Shown in pieces: positions 1 through 5,471 of a stretch of 64,000 nt of DNA. The notes beneath the pieces are model-generated. The model did no database searches. It had not been told where the DNA came from and saw nothing but the letters and a program-made list of their open reading frames with translations. How positions within the stretch are numbered: position 1 is the stretch's first letter; each line of letters starts with the position of its first letter. Both the position numbers and the translations under genes were made by a program. Source of the DNA: Granulicella pectinivorans (GTDB taxonomy: Bacteria > Acidobacteriota > Terriglobia > Terriglobales > Acidobacteriaceae); contig NZ_FOZL01000001.1 in assembly GCF_900114625.1 (NCBI RefSeq), positions 992,001-1,056,000 on the forward strand, read 5' to 3'.

Positions 1-1178
1 TTGGCGCAGGCGATGAGGAGCACAAGGCCGGAGACGCCCATGAGGAGATGCAGGTTGGAGGCGTATCCCTCCTGCATGGACTGTATGCCGGCGCCGCCGG
101 GGGAGAGGGTGGCGTGGACTCTGGGGAGGAAGTCCTTATCCTTGGCGGCGGACAGGCTGCCCTGATCGAGGAAGACCTGGCGCAGGTGCGCATTGATCTT
201 TTCCTGGAGCGGCCCCAACGCTACGCCGGGTTTGAGGCGGCCGACGATGTAGAGCCACTGCGTCCTGTCGTGGACGTACGGCGCGTTGGCGAGTGGCGGC
301 ATGGACTCGATGGGGAGATAGAACTCGGGCGGTTCGGGCGAGAGGCGGTCGCCGTAGAAGCCTTCGGGCGCGACGCCGACGACGGTGACGGCCTTGGTGT
401 TGATCCAGAAGGTGCTGCCGACGACCGCGGGGTCGCTGTTGTACTGGTTCTTCCAGGTGTCGTAACTCATGACGGCGGAGAGGGGCGCGCCGATCACATC
501 GTCGGAGTCGGTGATAAGGCGGCCGGCCTCGGGCGTGAGGCCGAAGGTGCGGAAGTAGTTGCCGGAGACGAACTCACCCATGACGGATCGGGCGGTTTCT
601 CCGTTGCGGTCGCGACGGGCGATGATCGGGCGGAAGCCGAAGCCAGCCTGCATGGCAGCAAGGTCTTCGAACTCGGGCAAGCTCTTCTTGAGCTCGGTAT
701 AGGTATTGGTGGAGAAGTAGGAAAACTCGCCATCGTCGGAGTGGCCGTTGCCGACGCAGCAGTCGGGCTGGTCGCCGATGCGGACGAGGGTTTTGGGATC
801 GGTGACAGGCAGGTTCTTGAGCAGGACGGCGTTGACGAGGGTGAAGATCGCCGCGTTGGCTCCGATGCCGAGGGCAAGGGTGAGGACGGCAGTGGTGGTG
901 AAGGCGGGGGTGCGGGCGAGCTGGCGGAGGGCATAGCGAACGTCCTGAAGCACAACGTCGATCCACCAGCCGGGGCGCTGGCGGTAGCTCTCTTCGCGGG
1001 TGCGCTCGATGCCTCCGAAGACGATGCGAGCTTTGCGACGGGCCTCCTGTGGGGTGAGGCCCAACTGGATATAGGTCTCGGTAAGCTCTTCGAGGTGCAG
1101 GCGAATCTCTTCGTCGGTATCGTCCGCAGGTTTGCGGGTGACGAGGAAGCGGAGTCGGGAGAGGGTTTCGCGGATCAT
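1..1178 (-). CDS. ADOP-family ABC transporter permease (FtsX/MacB-like), truncated by window edge
   Basis: The minus strand from the ATG at 1178 reads open to base 1, giving about 392 residues with no stop, so the C-terminal half lies outside the window. The N-terminal ~75 residues match the acidobacterial permease prefix domain (EEIRLHLEE, LTPQEARRKA, FGG). A first membrane helix follows at about residues 88-115 (LALGIGANAAIFTLVNAVLL), then a MacB-type periplasmic core domain, and a second helix begins at the left edge. Full-length relatives have about 800-900 residues and 8 helices. Its ATG overlaps the padR stop as ATGA (1175-1178), so the two are translationally coupled. The family is assumed to extrude substrates or mediate envelope signalling; the substrate is unknown. 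Long open frames on the other strand here are shadows. Confidence 0.9.
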   Translation of the reverse strand, partial: MIRETLSRLRFLVTRKPADDTDEEIRLHLEELTETYIQLGLTPQEARRKARIVFGGIERTREESYRQRPGWWIDVVLQDVRYALRQLARTPAFTTTAVLTLALGIGANAAIFTLVNAVLLKNLPVTDPKTLVRIGDQPDCCVGNGHSDDGEFSYFSTNTYTELKKSLPEFEDLAAMQAGFGFRPIIARRDRNGETARSVMGEFVSGNYFRTFGLTPEAGRLITDSDDVIGAPLSAVMSYDTWKNQYNSDPAVVGSTFWINTKAVTVVGVAPEGFYGDRLSPEPPEFYLPIESMPPLANAPYVHDRTQWLYIVGRLKPGVALGPLQEKINAHLRQVFLDQGSLSAAKDKDFLPRVHATLSPGGAGIQSMQEGYASNLHLLMGVSGLVLLIACA

Positions 1179-1516
1179 GCGGTCACCTCGCCCTCTCCCA
1201 GCACCAGACCGATGGCGGAGCTGAGGCGGTTCCACTGGGCGAGCTCGGCGGCGAGCTGTTTGCGGCCTGCCTTAGTGAGGGAGTAGAACTTGGCCTTGCG
1301 GTTGTTCTCGGAGACGCCCCAGTCGGACGCGATCCATCCCTTGTACTCGAGGCGGTGGAGGGCGGGGTAGAGCGAACCCTGGCCGATCTGCAAAACCTCG
1401 GAGGAGACCTGCTGGATGCGCGCGGCGATGCCCCAGCCATGCATGTCGCCGACGGCGAGGGTCTTGAGGATGAGGACATCGAGGGTTCCCTGGAGCAGGT
1501 CGGTGGATGGCGGCAT
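1175..1516 (-). CDS. PadR-family transcriptional regulator
   Basis: This 113-residue winged-helix repressor of the short PadR type carries the hallmark DLLQGTLDVLILKTL start, then HGWGIAARI, GSLYPALHRLE, GWIASDWG and AKFYSLTKAGRK. It lies directly upstream of the ADOP permease and overlaps it by ATGA, the standard acidobacterial pairing in which PadR is thought to control the permease. A purine-rich ribosome site (GGGAGAA) precedes the ATG. A 7-bp inverted repeat at 1534-1554, just upstream of the ribosome site, is a plausible autoregulatory operator. The ligand is unknown. Confidence 0.93.
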   Translation of the reverse strand: MPPSTDLLQGTLDVLILKTLAVGDMHGWGIAARIQQVSSEVLQIGQGSLYPALHRLEYKGWIASDWGVSENNRKAKFYSLTKAGRKQLAAELAQWNRLSSAIGLVLGEGEVTA

Positions 1517-1533
1517 GTGTGGCTTCTCCCTGT

Positions 1534-1554
1534 GACGTTCGACAGGAGAACGTC
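1534..1554. promoter_or_regulatory. Inverted repeat upstream of padR, candidate PadR operator
   Basis: GACGTTC and GAACGTC are perfect 7-bp inverted arms separated by 7 bp (GACAGGA). The site begins 18 bp upstream of the padR start and lies between padR (minus) and the SnoaL-like gene (plus). Autoregulation by PadR is inferred from position only. Confidence 0.5.
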
Positions 1555-1632
1555 TGAGGAGAGGATGCTTGCGTTCCTGTCGGATGTCAAGGGGAATTGT
1601 GGTTGATAGATTGTTGTGAAGGAGATTTCTCC

Positions 1633-2112
1633 ATGATGCGTCGGTTGATGTTCGTGTTGGGTATTGCGGTGTTTGGTGTCACGGGGCAGGCGCAGCAACC
1701 TTCGGATGAGGCGGCGGTGCGCGCGGTGATTACGCGGGAGTGGGATGGATGGGCAAAGTTCGATCCGAAGCAGGTGGCTTCGTCGTATACGGACGATGCG
1801 ATCTGGCAGAACCCGTTTGGTGTGCGCCTTCATGGTCGGGTGGAGCTGGAGAAGTTTCTTATCGTGCTGATGGCGCGGCCCGGCTATCGGGCTGGGGTGA
1901 GCACGGCACCGACGAGGATTCTGGATGTGCGGATGACCTCACCGACGACGGCTACGGTGTGGAGCGACGAGAAGATTGAAGGGCTGGTGAATGACGTGAG
2001 CGGACACCCGATGGAGCCGCGGCATTCGTATTATCTGGAGGTTCTGGTGAAGAAGGATGGGGAGTGGAAGGTGTGCGATGCGGTGGTGATGGATCTGATC
2101 CATTTGAAGTAA
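1633..2112 (+). CDS. Secreted SnoaL-like (NTF2-fold, DUF4440-type) protein
   Basis: A 159-residue protein with a signal peptide of about 22 residues (MMRRLMFVLGIAVFG, cleavage near AQA-QQ) followed by one NTF2-like domain. Its motifs (REWDGWAKFDPKQVASSYTDD, IWQNPFG, DGEWKVCDAVVMDL) are typical of the SgcJ/SnoaL/DUF4440 group. Such domains bind small hydrophobic molecules or act as isomerases or hydrolases; no specific activity can be assigned. I chose ATG 1633 because AAGGAG (about 1619-1624) sits 8 bp upstream; an upstream in-frame codon at 1597 would place nonsense residues before the signal peptide. It is divergent from padR and convergent with the MFS gene. Confidence 0.8.
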   Translation: MMRRLMFVLGIAVFGVTGQAQQPSDEAAVRAVITREWDGWAKFDPKQVASSYTDDAIWQNPFGVRLHGRVELEKFLIVLMARPGYRAGVSTAPTRILDVRMTSPTTATVWSDEKIEGLVNDVSGHPMEPRHSYYLEVLVKKDGEWKVCDAVVMDLIHLK

Positions 2113-2124
2113 CGGGTGGATAGC

Positions 2125-2185
2125 CGGAACAAGCAACGGCAAGAGCGAAAGCAGATTCCCTTCGGGAATGACAACCAAAAGGCAA
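2125..2185. repeat. Possible dispersed intergenic repeat (REP-like) with small hairpin
   Basis: Between the convergent SnoaL-like and MFS genes lies an A-rich stretch with a 6-bp hairpin, ATTCCC-ttc-GGGAAT (2155-2169), followed by GACAACCAAAAGGCAAA. From memory, similar strings recur between genes in Terriglobia genomes. Only one copy occurs in this window, so repeat status is inference. It may also serve as a weak terminator. Confidence 0.3.
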
Positions 2186-2193
2186 AACGTTCT

Positions 2194-3471
2194 CTACGAG
2201 GGCAGAAGCTTATCTTCGGCAGGCAGAAGGCCCTGCTCGCGGTAGATGGGCTCGATGGCGGCGTCGACGCGTGGGAGATCGAGGGTGAAGGCCAGGCATC
2301 CGGCGAGGCAGAAGCCTCCGGTGACGAAGACCGTGTGGGGAGCGCCGATGCGATGCGCGAGGGCTCCTGCCATGAGGCTGCCGAAGGGAGCGGCGCCGAA
2401 GAAGGCCATGGTGTAGAAGCTCATGACGCGGGCGCGCATGGTCTCCGTGACCAGCGACTGGATGATGGTGTTGGCTCCGGAGGCGCACTGCATGATGCCG
2501 AAGCCGACGAAGACCATGAGGATCAGCGAAAGCCATAGCGCGTGCGAGAGGCCAACGCCGATGAGGGCTGTGCCGAGGATCGCGGAGGCGATCTGCAGGT
2601 TGCGGGTGAGGCCGACGACGGACTTGCGGACGGCGAGCGACAGGGCCGAGGTGAGGGCTCCGAGACCGGCGGCTCCGCTGAGCCAGCCGAGGGTGGTGGC
2701 GTTGCCGTGGAAGATCTGCGCGGCGAAGACGGGCAGCAGCACGGTGTACGAGTAGCCCATCATGGCGAGCAGGGCGAAGAGCATGAGGATGGTGCGGATG
2801 GGACGAAAGGTGACGACGTAGTCCCAACCCTCGCGCATCTGCTCGAGCATGGTCGCCTTGTGGCGGAGCGCGGGAGTGGCGTGGATGCGCATGAGGAGCA
2901 GCGAGGCGATGACGGCGAAGTAGCTGACGCCGTCGATGGCGTAGCACCAGCCTTCTCCCACGGCAGCGATGACGAGGCCCGCGATGGCGGGCCCGATGAG
3001 GCGCGCGGCGTTGACCATGGAGGAGCTGATGGCGATGGCGTTGGGCAGGTCGGCGCGGTCGTCGACCATCTGCACGAGGAAGGACTGGCGGCCGGGCATG
3101 TCGAGGGCGTTGATGAGCCCCTGGAAGATCATGAGGGCCACAATCTCCGGGAAGGTGATGCGGCCCGCAAGCGTGAGGGCGGCGAGAGCGAGCGACTGCA
3201 CGGCCGCCGCGGACTGGGTGCCCAGCAAAAGCTTGCGGCGGTCGAGGCGCTCTACCCAGACACCGGCGAAGGGGCAGAGCGCGAAGGCGACGATCTGTCC
3301 GGAGAAGCTGACGACGCCGAGCAGAAGCACCGAGTGCGTGGTGCGGTAGACGAGCCAGCTTGTGGCGAGGTTGGTCATCCAGTTGCCGAGCAGGGAGATG
3401 CCCTGTCCGAAGAAGTACAACTGGAAGTTGCGATGCCGGAGGGCTCGCCATGCGTGGGAGAAGCGACTCAA
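2194..3471 (-). CDS. MFS transporter, EntS/DUF894-like exporter
   Basis: A 425-residue major facilitator protein with about 12 hydrophobic segments. It starts with FSHAWRALRHRNFQLYFFGQGISLLGNWM, the N-terminal signature of the MFS_3/DUF894 group that includes the enterobactin exporter EntS. The inter-helix motif WVERLDRRKLLL follows helix 2. Its ATG overlaps the stop of the upstream small membrane gene (ATGA at 3468-3471), and that gene is 2 bp from the isochorismatase-like gene, so the three form one operon likely repressed by the divergent TetR protein. The substrate is unknown; drug or siderophore-like export is the family expectation. Confidence 0.9.
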   Translation of the reverse strand: MSRFSHAWRALRHRNFQLYFFGQGISLLGNWMTNLATSWLVYRTTHSVLLLGVVSFSGQIVAFALCPFAGVWVERLDRRKLLLGTQSAAAVQSLALAALTLAGRITFPEIVALMIFQGLINALDMPGRQSFLVQMVDDRADLPNAIAISSSMVNAARLIGPAIAGLVIAAVGEGWCYAIDGVSYFAVIASLLLMRIHATPALRHKATMLEQMREGWDYVVTFRPIRTILMLFALLAMMGYSYTVLLPVFAAQIFHGNATTLGWLSGAAGLGALTSALSLAVRKSVVGLTRNLQIASAILGTALIGVGLSHALWLSLILMVFVGFGIMQCASGANTIIQSLVTETMRARVMSFYTMAFFGAAPFGSLMAGALAHRIGAPHTVFVTGGFCLAGCLAFTLDLPRVDAAIEPIYREQGLLPAEDKLLPS

Positions 3472-3806
3472 CGCTTCTCCGCTGGGTTGAGGCCGCCGTG
3501 GAACGGCGCGAAGAAGTGGGAGGACATGAGGCTCATGAGCAGTACACCGGCACCGAAGGCGATGGCGTGGTGCGGCGTGCGCAGGTGAAAGCGGCCGACG
3601 CGTTCCAGCAGGAGATAGGCGAAGACGAGATTCGCGAAGCCCCAGAGGATGTTGACGTTCGCCGAGGAGAGGCCCTTGCCGGAGGGTTTGGCAAAGGGCG
3701 ACTGGAAGGGCTCGCCGCGCAGGCCGGAGACCCAGTGCGGGATGGCGTTGGTGAGGAACATGCCGCCGAAGAAGTAAGCAATGAGATGAGTCGCTGGCAT
3801 AGGCAC
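3468..3806 (-). CDS. Small inner-membrane protein of unknown function
   Basis: A 112-residue protein with three likely membrane helices: residues ~5-25 (HLIAYFFGGMFLTNAIPHW), ~50-68 (NILWGFANLVFAYLLLE) and ~78-100 (HHAIAFGAGVLLMSLMSSHFF). I recognise no family with certainty. It sits in a tight operon: 2 bp after the isochorismatase-like gene and 4-bp overlap with the MFS gene. The spacing suggests an accessory membrane role in the same detoxification or export unit. Confidence 0.75.
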   Translation of the reverse strand: MPMPATHLIAYFFGGMFLTNAIPHWVSGLRGEPFQSPFAKPSGKGLSSANVNILWGFANLVFAYLLLERVGRFHLRTPHHAIAFGAGVLLMSLMSSHFFAPFHGGLNPAEKR

Positions 3807-3808
3807 CT

Positions 3809-4369
3809 TTAGCGTGTGGCTTGGAGCAGTGTGATGATCTCTTGGGCGGTGCCGGTTTCGGCGATGCGGGGGAAGATGCGGGCGATGCTGTGGTTGTGCG
3901 CGTCGAGGTGCAGGTCGGTCATGGCGTCGATGGCGAGCGTGACGTTGAAGTCGAGCTCATGCGCCTGGCGCGCGGTGGATTCGACGCCGATGCTGGTGGC
4001 GACTCCAACGATGACGACCTGCGTGACGGACTTCGATTGCAGGTACTCGGCTAGGCCGGTGTTGGTGAAGGCACCCCAGTTGCGCTTGATTACGAGGTGG
4101 TCTTCGGGCTGATGGTTGAGCTCGGGGACGAGGTCGGCGAAGCCCTCAGGGAGGTTGTAGGCGCGTGGCGCCTGGTCGGCACGGCCGTGTACGGCGGGGT
4201 TGACGCTGACGAGGACGACCGGCAGATGTTGGCTGCGAAAGGCCTCGGCGAGCGCACTGGACCTGGCGACGACGTCTGCGGTGGGGTGGGCGGTGGGCAT
4301 GGCGACGATGCCCTTGACGAGGTCGATGACGATAAGCGCGGTGTTGGGGTCGAGCGTGGTGATGGGCAT
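3809..4369 (-). CDS. Isochorismatase-family hydrolase lacking the catalytic cysteine
   Basis: A 186-residue alpha/beta hydrolase of the isochorismatase superfamily. The core shows VIDLVKG (catalytic Asp strand), VIKRNWGAF (catalytic Lys) and VGVATSIGVESTARQA. In the last motif a Gly stands where cysteine hydrolases such as nicotinamidases carry the nucleophilic Cys, as in EntB/PhzD-type isochorismatases. I prefer ATG 4369 (MPITTLDPNTALIVIDL) over 4390, because the upstream codon lies inside the 4385-4408 palindrome. It is the first gene of an operon with a small membrane protein and an EntS-like exporter, divergent from tetR. Confidence 0.85.
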   Translation of the reverse strand: MPITTLDPNTALIVIDLVKGIVAMPTAHPTADVVARSSALAEAFRSQHLPVVLVSVNPAVHGRADQAPRAYNLPEGFADLVPELNHQPEDHLVIKRNWGAFTNTGLAEYLQSKSVTQVVIVGVATSIGVESTARQAHELDFNVTLAIDAMTDLHLDAHNHSIARIFPRIAETGTAQEIITLLQATR

Positions 4370-4384
4370 GGAAGCACCTGCTTT

Positions 4385-4408
4385 AAACATGAGGGTAGCC
4401 TCATGTTT
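4385..4408. promoter_or_regulatory. TetR operator 1: perfect 10-bp inverted repeat
   Basis: AAACATGAGG-gtag-CCTCATGTTT is a perfect palindrome with a 4-bp spacer in the gap between the isochorismatase operon (minus) and tetR (plus). Its core TGAGG-N4-CCTCA recurs at 4425-4440. Confidence 0.75.
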
Positions 4409-4424
4409 CGGATAGCCTTAGAAT

Positions 4425-4440
4425 ATGAGGGTGTCCTCAA
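4425..4440. promoter_or_regulatory. TetR operator 2: second copy of the TGAGG-N4-CCTCA box
   Basis: ATGAGG-gtgt-CCTCAA repeats the core of the 4385-4408 palindrome with the same spacer length, 36 bp away centre to centre. A -10-like TAGAAT (4419-4424) lies directly before it, so binding would block tetR transcription start. It overlaps the upstream ATG at 4425, which argues for ATG 4443 as the real tetR start. Confidence 0.65.
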
Positions 4441-4442
4441 CG

Positions 4443-5045
4443 ATGTCAAATGTACGACGTACGCCGCAGCAGGGGCGTGGTGCGCGCAGGGTAGCGCAAC
4501 TGCTGGAGGCGGCGTCTTCGGTAATGGCCGAGGTGGGGTACCAGGCGGCGACGATGACGGCGATCGCGGAGCGCGCGGGCGCGTCGATCGGCACGCTGTA
4601 TCAGTACTATCCGGATAAGGATGCGGTGCTGGATGCGCTTCGTGTGCAGTATGTGAAGGAGTTCGAGGCGCCGTGGGCTGCGTTGAAGGCCGAGGGTCAG
4701 AAGCTGGACCTGAAGCGTCTGGTCGACAGCATGGTGGATCTCTTCGTGGAGTACATTGCCCGGCGTCCGGCGTACCTGCCGCTGATGACGGTTCCCCGCA
4801 ATTCGGCTCGCGATATGGGCACCCGGAACCGCTTGCGGGAGCACCTTGCGGGGCTGTTCCGTGAGCGTCAGCCCGATCTCACGCATGAAGAGGCGTTTCG
4901 TATCGCGAATATGACGATGCAGGTGTTGAAGGGGTTGAGCCCTCTGTTCGACGGCGCGAGTGCGAAGGAGAAAGAGGCCATCATCGGCGAGTTCAAGGTG
5001 TTGCTGGTGGAATATCTCAGCGCGCGGTTGAAGGCTACGGACTAG
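4443..5045 (+). CDS. TetR/AcrR-family transcriptional regulator
   Basis: A 200-residue repressor. The N-terminal HTH is clear (VAQLLEAASSVMAEVGYQAATMTAIAERAGASIGTLYQYYPDKDAVLDAL, residues ~18-67, quoted here only to show the GTLYQYYPDK recognition-helix motif). The C-terminal ligand-binding region resembles the TetR_C family of acidobacterial and proteobacterial efflux regulators. It is divergent from the isochorismatase/membrane protein/MFS operon, with two TGAGG-N4-CCTCA palindromes between them. It therefore most likely represses both itself and the exporter operon and is released by an exported or hydrolysed compound. ATG 4425 is an alternative start but lies within operator 2. Confidence 0.9.
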   Translation: MSNVRRTPQQGRGARRVAQLLEAASSVMAEVGYQAATMTAIAERAGASIGTLYQYYPDKDAVLDALRVQYVKEFEAPWAALKAEGQKLDLKRLVDSMVDLFVEYIARRPAYLPLMTVPRNSARDMGTRNRLREHLAGLFRERQPDLTHEEAFRIANMTMQVLKGLSPLFDGASAKEKEAIIGEFKVLLVEYLSARLKATD

Positions 5046-5054
5046 ATTGTCTCG

Positions 5055-5106
5055 TTGACATGCCTAGTGTTCTAGGGGTATGTTTTCTCTAGACTAAGAT
5101 GTCTAG
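5055..5106 (+). promoter_or_regulatory. padR promoter with two palindromes
   Basis: A -35 TTGACA (5055-5060) and -10 TATGTT (5079-5084) are spaced 18 bp. The spacer holds CCTAG-tgtt-CTAGG (5063-5076). A second perfect inverted repeat, CTAGAC-taagat-GTCTAG (5089-5106), covers the expected transcription start. Both share the CTAG core, and TCTAGGGGTA occurs twice (5071-5080, 5102-5111). Autorepression by PadR is the likely function. Confidence 0.65.
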
Positions 5107-5119
5107 GGGTAGAGACGCC

Positions 5120-5446
5120 GTGGCCAAAAACGATCTGCAGGGTACGCTGGATCTCCTGGTGTTGAAGACGCTGTCGCAGATGGGTGCGATGCATGGATAT
5201 GGCATTGTGCTGCATGTGCAGAATGCTTCGGCCGAACTGCTGAAGGTGGAAGAAGGGTCTCTCTATCCGGCGCTGCATCGCATGGAGCAGACGGGGTGGA
5301 TCGTGTCGGAGTGGGGGCTGACCGAGACCAATCGCAAGGCCAAGTTTTACAAGCTGACGGCGGCAGGCAGGAAGCAGATGCGCGCGGCGGAGGAGAGCTT
5401 CGAGCTGCTGGTGAAGGGTGTGCGGGCGATGCTGCGGTACGCGTAA
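5120..5446 (+). CDS. PadR-family transcriptional regulator
   Basis: A short PadR repressor with DLQGTLDLLVLKTL, MHGYGIVLHVQ, GSLYPALHRME, GWIVSEWG and AKFYKLTAAGRKQM. I chose the GTG at 5120 (108 residues). It gives the usual family N-terminus a few residues before DLQGTLD and has AGGGG about 10 bp upstream. The in-frame ATG at 5099 lies inside the palindrome 5089-5106, has no ribosome site and would leave a leader of only about 8 bases; it remains a possible start (115 residues). The gene is 25 bp upstream of an ADOP permease that it presumably controls. Confidence 0.9.
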   Translation: MAKNDLQGTLDLLVLKTLSQMGAMHGYGIVLHVQNASAELLKVEEGSLYPALHRMEQTGWIVSEWGLTETNRKAKFYKLTAAGRKQMRAAEESFELLVKGVRAMLRYA

Positions 5447-5471
5447 CTGATTCGCAAACGGGGAGGATGTC

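Noticed and set aside
48..1286. 412-residue plus-strand open frame at the left edge
   Set aside because: It is antisense to the ADOP permease, whose helices and motifs are clear on the minus strand; composition is Gly/Asp/Glu-biased noise.
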